From Exiguobacterium sibiricum 7-3 (GTDB taxonomy: Bacteria > Bacillota > Bacilli > Exiguobacteriales > Exiguobacteriaceae), in the NCBI RefSeq assembly GCF_000620865.1, contig NZ_KK211190.1, positions 261,971 to 325,970 on the forward strand: 64,000 bases of DNA, in the 5' to 3' direction. The notes beneath the pieces are model-generated. The model did not search any database. It was not told the DNA's origin and was given only the letters and a program-made list of their open reading frames with translations. Both the position numbers and the translations under genes were made by a program. Below are positions 16,664 through 24,967 of this stretch, one piece after another. Each line of letters opens with the position of its first letter. The first letter of the stretch is position 1.

Positions 16664-17125
16664 ATGCGCACGGCACGGGACGAACGGTTACATGAGTTGA
16701 CGCTGGCTTACATGGAGAAAGACCTTTTAGGAACGAAGTGGTTATGGACAGTTCTACTTTTGATGGGTATCGGGATTTTAATGACGTGGTTTGATTCGAT
16801 TCTACTGACGCTGTTATTTCCGGCTGCTTTCCTTGGATCCAATCTTCGTTATCAAGTCAAAAAACGTCAGATTCTTGAATCGTACATCGGTGAAGAACTG
16901 GCAACCAGACACTGGCGGTTTTGGCTTGTCCAAAACGTTGTCTTAAGTGTTACTTTTGCAATCCTTTTGGTACAGACGATGAATATGTCGTTTTGGCAGA
17001 TGTGGGGATTGATTCTGATTATCCTGCTCCCGATTTACTTGGTTTCTGAATGGTGGTTTAAAAAACGTATTCGGCGCGATGATCCGGATTTTGTCAGTGA
17101 TCAGGAAGTGTACAAAAATGTGTAA
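16664..17125 (+). CDS. Four-helix membrane protein, array member 3
   Basis: A 153-residue protein, closest to member 2. It shares TARDERLHELTLAYMEKD at the N-terminus, VKKRQILESYIGEEL in the central loop and DDPDFVSDQEVYKNV at the C-terminus. The two look like a recent tandem duplication. An in-frame start at 16640 exists inside the upstream gap, but ATG 16664 follows AAAGGAGAG and aligns with member 2. Confidence 0.8.
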   Translation: MRTARDERLHELTLAYMEKDLLGTKWLWTVLLLMGIGILMTWFDSILLTLLFPAAFLGSNLRYQVKKRQILESYIGEELATRHWRFWLVQNVVLSVTFAILLVQTMNMSFWQMWGLILIILLPIYLVSEWWFKKRIRRDDPDFVSDQEVYKNV

Positions 17126-17143
17126 AGTAGGAGCGAAAATCAA

Positions 17144-17617
17144 ATGAACACACTGCTTGAAAAAAATACACGGTTGAATTTGCTTGGACCGCCGCTCAAA
17201 AAACTTCAACATCTGACGCCGGTTCCGGTTTTGATCCTCGCATTGATTGGTTGGTTCATTCCGGGTTTTTGGGAGACCGGACTGTTTACGTTGTTTTCGA
17301 TTACCGTACTTTGTTTAGGCGGTGTCGTCCGCGAAATCATGCGTCTGCGAATTTTAAAACAACGTCTGTCGGTTGAGTTGTATCAACAGACCGTTTTAAA
17401 GGTCGGTCGGGCTTCGATGATCGGCTATCTTGTCCCTATCATTTTATTCTATGCAGGAATGATCTTTCCCCAGTATTCAAGTGTTTCTTTCACCCTGATT
17501 CTGTTCTGGGTCTTTGCGATTACAGTATATGTCTCTCGATTAAATACGATAGCGAAACAACTGGATCCCGCGTTCGTGACGATGCGGGAAGTCGAGCAGT
17601 ACCGGAAAAGAAGTTAG
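17144..17617 (+). CDS. Four-helix membrane protein, array member 4
   Basis: A 157-residue membrane protein with two helix pairs around a basic loop (MRLRILKQRLS). The tail KQLDPAFVTMREVEQYR matches the DPxF[VI]SxxEV motif of the other members. The N-terminus is different (NTLLEKNTRLNLLG), so it has diverged. GTAGGAG precedes the ATG. Function unknown. Confidence 0.75.
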   Translation: MNTLLEKNTRLNLLGPPLKKLQHLTPVPVLILALIGWFIPGFWETGLFTLFSITVLCLGGVVREIMRLRILKQRLSVELYQQTVLKVGRASMIGYLVPIILFYAGMIFPQYSSVSFTLILFWVFAITVYVSRLNTIAKQLDPAFVTMREVEQYRKRS

Positions 17618-17640
17618 TTCGGTGGAAAGGGGAGAATGGT

Positions 17641-18126
17641 ATGGAAGAGGTGGGACGACAACGAAAGCTTGATTATCTGCGCTTCACGAAACGTGCCCGG
17701 CATGTCCAGACGGTATTTTTTATACTCGTCTTGGTCGTCTTTTTGTTTCTGGCAGATGATTTTAATTTCTCTGAAGCATCGATGCATTATTTTTTACTGA
17801 TTCCAGTCCTCGGCTACCAATGGACGGTTCGTTTGTTGAAGTACCGTTACTTCACAAAACGATTTGACCGGATGGAAGTTTGGGATCACCTCGGGTTGCC
17901 GTACATCGTCATTACGATTAGCGAGCTGCTACTTGTCGTTGCGTCCCAGTTCTTGATTCCGTATGTGTCGCGACCAACGCTGATTGGACCGATTCTTGTC
18001 TTTTTACTGTCCGTCTTGTCACTCGACCGTCTCGTCGATTCCCGGATCAAACGACTCGATCCGACGCATTTATCAGAACGCGAGCTGATTCTCGCGGAAC
18101 GGGAAGCGCGGCGCGTTAAATATTGA
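17641..18126 (+). CDS. Four-helix membrane protein, array member 5
   Basis: A 161-residue membrane protein and the last of the array. It has helix pairs at about 25-60 and 85-125, a central loop LLKYRYFTKRFDRME and the tail KRLDPTHLSERELILAE, a variant of the shared motif. AAAGGGGAG precedes the ATG. A strong bidirectional terminator follows, which ends the five-gene unit. Confidence 0.75.
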   Translation: MEEVGRQRKLDYLRFTKRARHVQTVFFILVLVVFLFLADDFNFSEASMHYFLLIPVLGYQWTVRLLKYRYFTKRFDRMEVWDHLGLPYIVITISELLLVVASQFLIPYVSRPTLIGPILVFLLSVLSLDRLVDSRIKRLDPTHLSERELILAEREARRVKY

Positions 18127-18178
18127 ACAACAAAAAAACGAGGAGCGGAGTAAATATCCGGTCCTCGTTTTTTGTTGT
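18127..18178. terminator. Bidirectional terminator
   Basis: A long stem, ACAACAAAAAAACGAGGA / TCCTCGTTTTTTGTTGT, with an inner CGGA/TCCG lies between the convergent membrane-protein array and the siderophore transport genes. Confidence 0.9.
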
Positions 18179-18180
18179 CG

Positions 18181-19188
18181 TTATTTTTTAAGCAACAGAT
18201 AGATAAAGTACGGGGCACCAATAAGGGCAACGACGATACCGGCAGGCACGCCGTCCGGATCGGCAATGTTGCGTCCTATTGTATCGGCCAGGACGAGCAA
18301 AAATCCGCCAATCAACAGCGCAATCGGTAAAAACCATTGATGGCGAGGACCGACGAGCGCACGGGCAATGTGCGGCGCCATCAAACCGATAAAGGAAATC
18401 CCACCGGTGACAGAGACGGCGGATGCAGCGAGTGCGACAGCCGTCAGCAACAGTTGAATCCGTTCCTTTTCAATCGATACGCCGACGCCAATTGCGACCG
18501 GTTCATTTAAGGCGAGCAGGTTGAGCTTGTTCGATTTATAGAGTGTAAACGGAATCAGGACGATCAGCCACGGCAACAGAGCATAGACAAACGTCCAGTC
18601 CGTGCCCCAGATGTTACCGGCCAGCCATTTGGCAATGAAGTCGACCTTTTCGCGTTTTGTCGACGAGATCAGAATGACCATGATGCCGGACAACGCCATC
18701 GAAAAGCCGACGCCGGTCAAAATCAACCGGATTGGTTGCAAGCCGCGATTCCGGTCGTAAGAAAGCGCGTAAATGGCTACGGCCGTCACTAAAGCACCTA
18801 AGAATGCAGCAACCGGTAATCCGTAGATAAATGAGCCGACATCAACCGGGAAATAGAGGAAGAAAATCGCCACCGCAACACCGGCTCCTGTGTTGATCCC
18901 GATGATTCCAGGGTCCGCCAATTCATTACGAGTGATGCCTTGCAAAATCGAACCGGACAAGGCGAGTGCCATTCCCGCAAGTAATGTAATGATAATTCGT
19001 GGCAGACGGAGCGAGAACAGAACGAAGTCCTCTTTGAACGATCCTTGTCCGAACAGGGTCGGCAACAGGCGATCGTACGAGACGGACGCAGGCCCCAGAC
19101 CGATACTGATGACAATCGTTCCAAGCAATAACAGACTTAATAATAAAAAGATCAGGCGTTGACGGTTGCGTAAACGGGTTTCCATCAT
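18181..19188 (-). CDS. Iron-siderophore ABC transporter permease (FecCD family)
   Basis: A 335-residue multi-helix permease of the FecCD/BtuC type. Family marks are GSILQGITRNELADPGIIGINTGA near residue 80 and the C-terminal GLMAPHIARALVG followed by LVLADTIGRNIADPDGVPAGIVVALIGAPYFIYLL. It forms the membrane channel with the permease encoded just upstream, taking up ferric siderophores. Its ATG overlaps the previous stop in an ATGA, with AAAGGAGGT ahead of it. It is the last gene of the minus-strand import cluster. Confidence 0.93.
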   Translation of the reverse strand: MMETRLRNRQRLIFLLLSLLLLGTIVISIGLGPASVSYDRLLPTLFGQGSFKEDFVLFSLRLPRIIITLLAGMALALSGSILQGITRNELADPGIIGINTGAGVAVAIFFLYFPVDVGSFIYGLPVAAFLGALVTAVAIYALSYDRNRGLQPIRLILTGVGFSMALSGIMVILISSTKREKVDFIAKWLAGNIWGTDWTFVYALLPWLIVLIPFTLYKSNKLNLLALNEPVAIGVGVSIEKERIQLLLTAVALAASAVSVTGGISFIGLMAPHIARALVGPRHQWFLPIALLIGGFLLVLADTIGRNIADPDGVPAGIVVALIGAPYFIYLLLKK

Positions 19189-20186
19189 GAGAAAACGTGA
19201 CCTCCTTTACGGACAATCAACAAGAAGAACGGCAGTCCGAGCATCGAGACAATCGCAATGACCGGGGTCTCGTACGGTGCGAACAGCGTCCGGCCGATCG
19301 TATCGGCAAGCAGCATGAAGGTTGCTCCGAATACAGCCGTCATCGGCAGAATGTAACGGTAATCGGTCCCGACGATCGCCCGGACGATATGCGGAATCAT
19401 CAATCCGATGAAGGCCATGTTGCCGACTAAGGCGACGGCAGCACCGGCAAGCAGGATGACGACGACGTACAACACGACTTTGATCCGGGTGATGTTTTGA
19501 CCAAGACCAAGTGCAACTTCTTCCGACAGGCTGAGAATCGTCAATTGACGTGCGAAAATCATCGCAATCAATGTACCGATGATGATGACCGGCGTGATGG
19601 CTTGAAGCTGTCCCCAGGTCGTGCCGACGAGACCGCCTGACGTCCATTGCGAGACGTCCTGGGCAATCTTAAAGTAAATCCCGATCCCTTCAGCAATCGC
19701 ATACAGGAAGGCGGAAATCGCAGAGCCGGCAAGGACGATCCGAAGCGGCGAAAAGCCGCCTTTTCGGGAAGCACCGATGCCGAAGACGAGTGCTGCGCCA
19801 AGTGCTGCCCCGAGGAAACAGGCGAGCATGATGCCGTAATAGTTGATGCCGGGAATGAAGACGAGTGCCAGGGCAAGGGCCGCATTGGCACCGGCTGTTA
19901 GACCGAGCAGACCGGGATCCGCCAACGGATTTCGGGTCATTGCCTGCATGATCGCCCCGGAGATGCCGAGGGCGGCCCCGACGAGAATCGCTGCCAGTTC
20001 ACGCGGCAGCCGGATTTCCTGAATGATTTTTGCTTTATCGTTAAGCGGACCGAACGTCAAGGCGTTCCAGACTTCGCGGATCGTCGTATCAGCAGCACCA
20101 AACGTCATCGATAGCCAAAACATGATGACGAACAGAATGAGTCCGAATGAAATTTTTAAGCCAAAAGGTAGTCGAGCGGATGACAC
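19185..20186 (-). CDS. Iron-siderophore ABC transporter permease (FecCD family)
   Basis: The second 333-residue FecCD permease, with GAIMQAMTRNPLADPGLLGLTAGA, GLMIPHIVRAIVG and ADTIGRTLFAPYETPVIAIVSMLG. The start is a GTG with GGAGG 8-10 nt upstream; no in-frame ATG fits better. It pairs with the downstream permease. A hairpin terminator lies between this gene and the binding-protein gene upstream, so the permeases may be made at a lower level. Confidence 0.92.
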   Translation of the reverse strand: MSSARLPFGLKISFGLILFVIMFWLSMTFGAADTTIREVWNALTFGPLNDKAKIIQEIRLPRELAAILVGAALGISGAIMQAMTRNPLADPGLLGLTAGANAALALALVFIPGINYYGIMLACFLGAALGAALVFGIGASRKGGFSPLRIVLAGSAISAFLYAIAEGIGIYFKIAQDVSQWTSGGLVGTTWGQLQAITPVIIIGTLIAMIFARQLTILSLSEEVALGLGQNITRIKVVLYVVVILLAGAAVALVGNMAFIGLMIPHIVRAIVGTDYRYILPMTAVFGATFMLLADTIGRTLFAPYETPVIAIVSMLGLPFFLLIVRKGGHVFS

Positions 20187-20214
20187 GGATATCGCCTCCA
20201 GTTTGTATGAATCC

Positions 20215-20248
20215 CAAAAAAGGAGGGAGCGATGAGGCTCCCTCCTTT
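20215..20248 (-). terminator. Intra-operon terminator/attenuator
   Basis: The stem AAAGGAGGGAG / CTCCCTCCTTT is followed by T residues on the minus strand. It lies between the siderophore-binding lipoprotein and the permease genes. Partial termination would give more binding protein than permease. Confidence 0.7.
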
Positions 20249-20256
20249 AGTATACG

Positions 20257-21168
20257 TTACGCGCCAAGGAAATTTTTCTTGAAGAACTCCAGTTGACGTT
20301 CCAGTGTGAGTGGATCGTTGAAGTAGAACTCTTTTGAATCAACTTCGAAGACGTGGTTGTTTTTAACGGCAGGGATGTTTTTGTACGTGTCCGTTTTAGT
20401 GAACGAGTTGTCTGCTTCCGCTGTTTTGCTGAAGATCAGATAGTCGCCTGCATATTCCGGCAGAACTTCAGGTGATAACGCGTAATAGCCGTCTTTTAAC
20501 GCCATTTCCGTGACTTTTTTAGGCATTTTCAATTTCATCTCTTGGTAGAGGATTTCTGTACCGCGGCCCCAGTTGTCGCCGAAGACGTACAGCTGTTTGT
20601 CGAAGCTTTCGATGACGGAAACCGTTTTGTCTTCACCGATTTTGGCTTTGATTTCTTTTCCAGCGTCCGCAGCACGTGTTTTGAAGTCTTTGACCCAGTC
20701 GCGTGCTTCCTGCTCTTTGTTGAGTAATTTACCGATTTCGATGTGTTGCGTCAAATAGTCGACTTTTCCGTATGTGTATGTGACGGTCGGTGCGATTTTT
20801 TTGAATTTATCGATGTTTTTTGTCGTGTTGTAACCGATGATGAGATCCGGATTGAGTTCGATGACTTTTTCGACGTTTTCTTCTGAAACTTCTTTGACGT
20901 TTTTCAGATCAAACTTCGGATTTGATTTAGACCATGAGTCGACACCGACGAGTGGGACGTCGAGCGCCATGACGTTTCCGGCAAAACCGGCGAGGACGAC
21001 GACACGTTTCGGATTCGCCGGTACTTCGACGTCTCCGTTTTCGGATTTATAGGTAATCGTTTCTTTTTTTGTATCAGCGGACGATGTCTCTTCTTTTTTC
21101 TCCGTGTTGCCACAGGCGGCAATCACAAGCGTTAACAATAAAAGAACCGGTAATAGCAGTTTTTTCAT
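20257..21168 (-). CDS. Iron-siderophore substrate-binding lipoprotein
   Basis: A 303-residue class III binding protein. It has a lipoprotein signal peptide with lipobox VIAAC (Cys at about residue 19), a Glu/Lys-rich linker, then two lobes joined by a long helix. NPKRVVVLAGF, NPDLIIGYNTT and the tail of the family (NDPLTLERQLEFF) are recognisable. It captures ferric siderophore outside the cell and hands it to the permeases. It follows the ATPase gene by 4 bp. The cluster is preceded by a Fur box. The ligand type cannot be told from the sequence. Confidence 0.92.
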   Translation of the reverse strand: MKKLLLPVLLLLTLVIAACGNTEKKEETSSADTKKETITYKSENGDVEVPANPKRVVVLAGFAGNVMALDVPLVGVDSWSKSNPKFDLKNVKEVSEENVEKVIELNPDLIIGYNTTKNIDKFKKIAPTVTYTYGKVDYLTQHIEIGKLLNKEQEARDWVKDFKTRAADAGKEIKAKIGEDKTVSVIESFDKQLYVFGDNWGRGTEILYQEMKLKMPKKVTEMALKDGYYALSPEVLPEYAGDYLIFSKTAEADNSFTKTDTYKNIPAVKNNHVFEVDSKEFYFNDPLTLERQLEFFKKNFLGA

Positions 21169-21172
21169 GACT

Positions 21173-21964
21173 TCAATCTCCCTTAATTAAGTTGTAGGTG
21201 ACGCACATCGGTTTATTCGTGCGCGGATCACGACCGATTTCGGCATCGATATGGAATACATCTTTCAGGACGTCTTTTGAGATGACTTCCTCACACGTTC
21301 CGGCTTTAACGACTTCACCGTCTTTCATGGCGATGATGTAGTCGGCGAAACGTGCCGCTTGATTCAAATCGTGTAACACCATCACGATTGTCCGGCCTTG
21401 CGTCCGGTTGAGCTGTTCCAGCAGCTCGAGGACTTCCAGCTGGTGGGCGAGATCAAGATAGGTCGTCGGTTCGTCGAGGAAAATGATGTCCGTTTCCTGA
21501 GCGAGGGCCATCGCGATCCAGACCCGTTGCCGCTGACCGCCGGACAAAGCGTCGACCGGACGATGTTTGAATGCCGTCGTGTCTGTCGCTTCCAGTGCCC
21601 AGTCGATGATCTCGTAATCATGTTTCGTCAGACGCCCGAATCCTTTTTGATAGGGAAAGCGACCGTATGAGACAAGCTCTGCGACCGTCAGACCACTTGC
21701 ACTTTCCGGTGTTTGCGGCAGGATAGCCATTTTCCGGGCAAGCAGTTTCGTACTCTCCTTCGCGATATCGAGACCATCAAGTAACGCGCGTCCCGATTGA
21801 TGGGGAATGATCCGGGTCATCGCTTTCAGTAACGTCGATTTGCCGCATCCGTTCGCCCCGATGATCGTCGTGATTTGTCGATCGGGAATCTGAACCGTCA
21901 AGTCTTTGACGATGGTACGATCTCCGTAACCGATGCTGATTTCTTCTGTTGCTAGACGTACCAT
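21173..21964 (-). CDS. Iron-siderophore ABC transporter ATP-binding protein
   Basis: A 263-residue FecE/FhuC-type ATPase. It has Walker A GANGCGKST (about 33-41), signature LSGGQRQRVWIAMAL, Walker B IIFLDEPTTYLDLAHQ and switch His in VLHDLNQA. It powers siderophore import with the two permeases. An ATG at 22000 is in frame, but AAAAGGAG lies 9 nt before ATG 21964, and the latter matches the family N-terminus. It is the first gene of the minus-strand cluster. Directly upstream is a perfect Fur box. Confidence 0.94.
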   Translation of the reverse strand: MVRLATEEISIGYGDRTIVKDLTVQIPDRQITTIIGANGCGKSTLLKAMTRIIPHQSGRALLDGLDIAKESTKLLARKMAILPQTPESASGLTVAELVSYGRFPYQKGFGRLTKHDYEIIDWALEATDTTAFKHRPVDALSGGQRQRVWIAMALAQETDIIFLDEPTTYLDLAHQLEVLELLEQLNRTQGRTIVMVLHDLNQAARFADYIIAMKDGEVVKAGTCEEVISKDVLKDVFHIDAEIGRDPRTNKPMCVTYNLIKGD

Positions 21965-22000
21965 ATGCACAGACTCCTTTTCGTTTAAAGCTGTATTCAT

Positions 22001-22015
22001 TGATAATGATTATCA
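22001..22015. promoter_or_regulatory. Perfect Fur box, siderophore ABC operon
   Basis: TGATAATGATTATCA is a perfect 7-1-7 palindrome of the Gram-positive Fur consensus. It lies about 37 bp before the ATPase start. Confidence 0.93.
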
Positions 22016-22103
22016 CTATCGTCCACCTAACCATACCAGTTCGATAAAAACGCTGTCAACATTTTTTCTTGTCTTCAAGACATGTTCACGTTATCATTGG
22101 GAA

Positions 22104-22118
22104 TGAGAATGATAATCA
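22104..22118. promoter_or_regulatory. Fur box upstream of FNR-type reductase
   Basis: TGAGAATGATAATCA matches the Fur 7-1-7 consensus at 12 of 14 half-site positions. It lies about 30 bp before the reductase start, so both directions of this divergent region appear iron-controlled. Confidence 0.82.
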
Positions 22119-22148
22119 GTCGTATCGAATCGTGAGGGAGTGAGCGAG

Positions 22149-23207
22149 ATGGAACAGCAGGAATTGTTCGATGTAACGGTAATTGGTGGAGGCCCGGCCG
22201 GGTTATACTCTACTTTCTATAGTGGACTACGCGGAATGAAGACGAAATTGATCGAATATCAGGCAGAACTGGGTGGAAAGATTCACGTCTATCCGGAGAA
22301 GATGATTTGGGACGTCGGGGGTCAGCCGCCCATTACCGGTGCAAAGCTGATGGAACAGCTGGTCGAACAAGGACTGACGTTTAATCCGACCGTTCATCTG
22401 AATGAAAAGATCATCTCGATCACGAAAGATGTGTTTGGCAATTTTGTGCTAGAGGCAGAATCGGGAACGGTCCACTATTCGAAGACGGTCATCGTTGCCG
22501 TCGGAGGCGGAATCCTCAACCCGCAGAAGCTGAAAATCGAAGGCGCTGAACGCTATGAAGTGTCGAACTTGAACTATACCGTCAAATCAATTGAACGGTT
22601 TAAGGATAAGACCGTCATTATTTCCGGCGGGGGTAACTCGGCAATCGATTGGGCGAACGAGCTCGAACCGGTCGCAAAAAAAGTTTACGTCACGTACCGG
22701 AAAGACTGCTTCACGGGGCACGAGGCGCAAGTTGAACAGCTCGTCAACAGCTCGGCTGTTTGTCTGCTCAATACGACGATCCATAAGCTGGTTGCGAGTG
22801 ACGACCATCACCGGATTGCCTCGGTCGAACTGATCGATTGTGCAACAAGCGAGACGGTGGCGCTTGAGATTGACGAAGTCATCATCAACCACGGCTATGA
22901 GCAGGATGCAGAGTTGCTTGCGAACTGCGATCTTGAGTTGCAACAGGTCGATGATTTTTACATCGCCGGTACAGCATCAAGTGAGTCAAGTGTGCCCGGC
23001 CTTTACGCAGCCGGTGATATCCTGTCGCATGATGGCAAAGTTCATCTCATCTCCGGTGCATTCCAGGATGCAGCGAATGCTGTCAACCGGGCGAAGAAGT
23101 TTATTGAACCGGAGGCACCGAAAGTCGCGATGGTGTCGTCCCATAATGAAGTCTTTAAAAAACGGAATCGGGAATTGATTCAGGAAATGGTCAATCAAAA
23201 TCGTTAA
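22149..23207 (+). CDS. Ferredoxin/flavodoxin--NADP+ reductase, thioredoxin-reductase-like type
   Basis: A 352-residue FAD protein of the YumC/YcgT (FNR2) type. The FAD motif is VIGGGPAGLYSTFY, the NADP motif is VIISGGGNSAIDWANEL, and the C-terminal LYAAGDIL precedes the FAD-covering tail. There is no CxxC redox pair, so it is not a thioredoxin reductase. It passes NADPH electrons to ferredoxin or flavodoxin; homologues such as S. aureus IruO also support iron release from siderophores and haem. Its Fur box and divergence from siderophore import suggest this use. ATG 22149 follows GAGGGAG; GTG 22140 is possible. Confidence 0.92.
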   Translation: MEQQELFDVTVIGGGPAGLYSTFYSGLRGMKTKLIEYQAELGGKIHVYPEKMIWDVGGQPPITGAKLMEQLVEQGLTFNPTVHLNEKIISITKDVFGNFVLEAESGTVHYSKTVIVAVGGGILNPQKLKIEGAERYEVSNLNYTVKSIERFKDKTVIISGGGNSAIDWANELEPVAKKVYVTYRKDCFTGHEAQVEQLVNSSAVCLLNTTIHKLVASDDHHRIASVELIDCATSETVALEIDEVIINHGYEQDAELLANCDLELQQVDDFYIAGTASSESSVPGLYAAGDILSHDGKVHLISGAFQDAANAVNRAKKFIEPEAPKVAMVSSHNEVFKKRNRELIQEMVNQNR

Positions 23208-23217
23208 CAGACAGAGC

Positions 23218-23263
23218 AAAAACGTGTTTCTACAGCCTTTTTGGCAGTAGGAACACGTTTTTT
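23218..23263 (+). terminator. Terminator after FNR gene
   Basis: A long stem, AAAAACGTGTT-CTAC-GCC / GGC-GTAG-AACACGTTTTTT, is followed by T-rich sequence. Confidence 0.88.
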
Positions 23264-23290
23264 GTCCATTCTGTACTAATACAGAACGAT

Positions 23291-23319
23291 TTGACATCTT
23301 GCTGTATTTAGGACAAAAT
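23291..23319 (+). promoter_or_regulatory. Putative sigma-A promoter of the symporter gene
   Basis: TTGACA (23291-23296), 17 bp and CAAAAT (23314-23319) lie 45 bp upstream of the ATG. The -35 is perfect and the -10 weak. Confidence 0.55.
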
Positions 23320-23363
23320 TCACTTATGTGTTTTTAAAACGTGTGAAATTAAGGAGGCAGATT

Positions 23364-24659
23364 ATGGCAGCAACGAAACGCAAACCACTTGGTCTTGCTT
23401 GGCAGATTTTAATCGGATTGATTCTCGGGATTACCGTCGGTGGTATCTTTTACGGGAATCCACATGTCGCGGAGTGGCTGAAGCCAATCGGTGATATCTT
23501 TATCCGGATGATGAAAATGATCGTCGTCCCAATCGTCTTTACAACAATCGTTCTCGGTGTCTCATCGGTCGGAAGTCCAAAAAGTCTTGGTCGTCTCGGC
23601 GCGAAGACACTTGGTTACTTTACAATCGTTACGATGATTGCGATCTTTACCGGATTATTCGCAGCAAACCTTGTTGAGCCGGGAGCCGGTATCAATATGG
23701 CGACGCTCGAAAAGACAGACATCTCAACGTACGTCGCAACGGAAGAAACGACGAAAGATCAAGGTCTTGTCGAGAAAATCGTTAATATCGTTCCGACGAA
23801 CATCCTGGATGCGATGGTGCGTGGCGATATGCTGGCCATCATCTTCTTCTCAGTTCTGTTCGGACTTGGTGTCGGATTCGCGGGGGAAAAAGGTTTACCG
23901 GTCGTCCGCTTCTTCGAAGGGGTCGCGGCGGCAATGTTCAACCTGGTTAACATCGTCATGAAGTTCGCCCCAATCGGTGTCTTCGCCCTGATTGGTGTTA
24001 CCGTCTCGACGTTCGGAATCGAATCACTCGGTTCATTGTTTAAATTGATCGGAACGTTATATGTCACAGCACTTCTATTCATGGTCATCGTCTTCGGGTC
24101 GATCATGAAATGGGTCGGGGTTCGTGTCTCGGATTTCGTCCGTGTCTTCAAAGATGAATTACTTCTGACGTATTCGACGGCATCGTCGGAAACGGTGTTA
24201 CCGCGTGTCATGGAAAAACTCGAAAAAATGGGTGTTCCAAAGTCAATCGTCAGTTTCGTCGTTCCGACGGGTTACTCGTTTAACCTCGATGGATCAGCAC
24301 TTTACCAAGCGATGGCGGCGTTATTCATCGCGCAGATGTACAACATTGATTTATCGATCGGCACGCAGTTGACGCTCGTCTTCGTCTTGATGTTGACATC
24401 AAAAGGAATGGCTGCGGTACCTGGCGTTTCGTTCGTTGTTTTACTCGCGACACTTGGAACGGTTGGAATTCCGCCAGAAGGTCTTGCCTTCATCGCCGGG
24501 ATCGACCGGATCATGGATATGATGCGTTCTGTCGTCAACGTGACAGGGAACACGCTTGCATCACTCGTCATCGCGAAATGGGAAGGTGTCCTTGACTCCG
24601 ACCAGCTGGACGAGTTCATGTCGACGGAAGGTAAGCAGGATAAAGTGAAAAGTGCATAA
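23364..24659 (+). CDS. Glutamate/aspartate-type cation symporter (GltP/GltT, DAACS family)
   Basis: A 431-residue secondary transporter of the dicarboxylate/amino acid:cation symporter family. The Ser-rich hairpin motif is TASSETVLPRVMEKL. Also present are PTGYSFNLDGSALY and the substrate region near NVTGNTLASLVIAKWEG. These correspond to GltT-like glutamate/aspartate:H+ or Na+ symporters. Substrate preference between glutamate, aspartate and C4-dicarboxylates is not certain. The frame is open to 23328, but AAGGAGG precedes ATG 23364. It is a single-gene unit with terminators on both sides. Confidence 0.92.
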   Translation: MAATKRKPLGLAWQILIGLILGITVGGIFYGNPHVAEWLKPIGDIFIRMMKMIVVPIVFTTIVLGVSSVGSPKSLGRLGAKTLGYFTIVTMIAIFTGLFAANLVEPGAGINMATLEKTDISTYVATEETTKDQGLVEKIVNIVPTNILDAMVRGDMLAIIFFSVLFGLGVGFAGEKGLPVVRFFEGVAAAMFNLVNIVMKFAPIGVFALIGVTVSTFGIESLGSLFKLIGTLYVTALLFMVIVFGSIMKWVGVRVSDFVRVFKDELLLTYSTASSETVLPRVMEKLEKMGVPKSIVSFVVPTGYSFNLDGSALYQAMAALFIAQMYNIDLSIGTQLTLVFVLMLTSKGMAAVPGVSFVVLLATLGTVGIPPEGLAFIAGIDRIMDMMRSVVNVTGNTLASLVIAKWEGVLDSDQLDEFMSTEGKQDKVKSA

Positions 24660-24672
24660 TAGGTACGACAGC

Positions 24673-24704
24673 AGACCAGATGAATCGTCATCTGGTCTTT
24701 TTTT
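24673..24704 (+). terminator. Terminator after symporter gene
   Basis: An 11-bp stem, AGACCAGATGA / TCATCTGGTCT, is followed by seven T residues. Confidence 0.92.
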
Positions 24705-24749
24705 GTTATCTTAGAAATAGGAGGACGTAATCTGTTGTTCGCTGACCGC

Positions 24750-24884
24750 GGTATCGTGTTTGTCACGCCCGCTTTTCTCGGGCGGAACGCAAGCCGCTGT
24801 CGTCTCTGACGAAAGGGTCTCGCCTGTTCCTGACGGAAGCGGAGCTTCCTTTTCCCGCAGAAGTCGGGCGAAACACACGATACC
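24750..24884. repeat. Dispersed imperfect-palindromic repeat, copy A
   Basis: A non-coding element of about 135 bp is closed by GGTATCGTGT / ACACGATACC and an inner CGCCCG / CGGGCG. It holds a core GGCGGAACGCAAGCC (24781-24795), GTCTCTGAC, GGTCTCGCCTG, and TTTTCCCGCAGAAGTCG near the right end. The same ordered blocks occur in copy B (43356-43511). The pattern resembles a repeat family widespread in Bacillaceae intergenic regions, whose copies carry similar CCGCAGGAGTC sequences; that link is from memory. It fills most of the 307-bp gap. Confidence 0.75.
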
Positions 24885-24925
24885 TTCCTTTTGTCGAATC
24901 GTTACATCGTTTGATAGGATCAGAA

Positions 24926-24964
24926 AAAAATGAGATCACCGAGTAAAATCGGCGATCTCATTTT
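24926..24964. terminator. Terminator after ydiK/ydiL genes
   Basis: The stem AAAATGAGATC-CCGA / TCGG-GATCTCATTTT lies right after the ydiK stop on the minus strand. Confidence 0.85.
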
Positions 24965-24967
24965 GCA

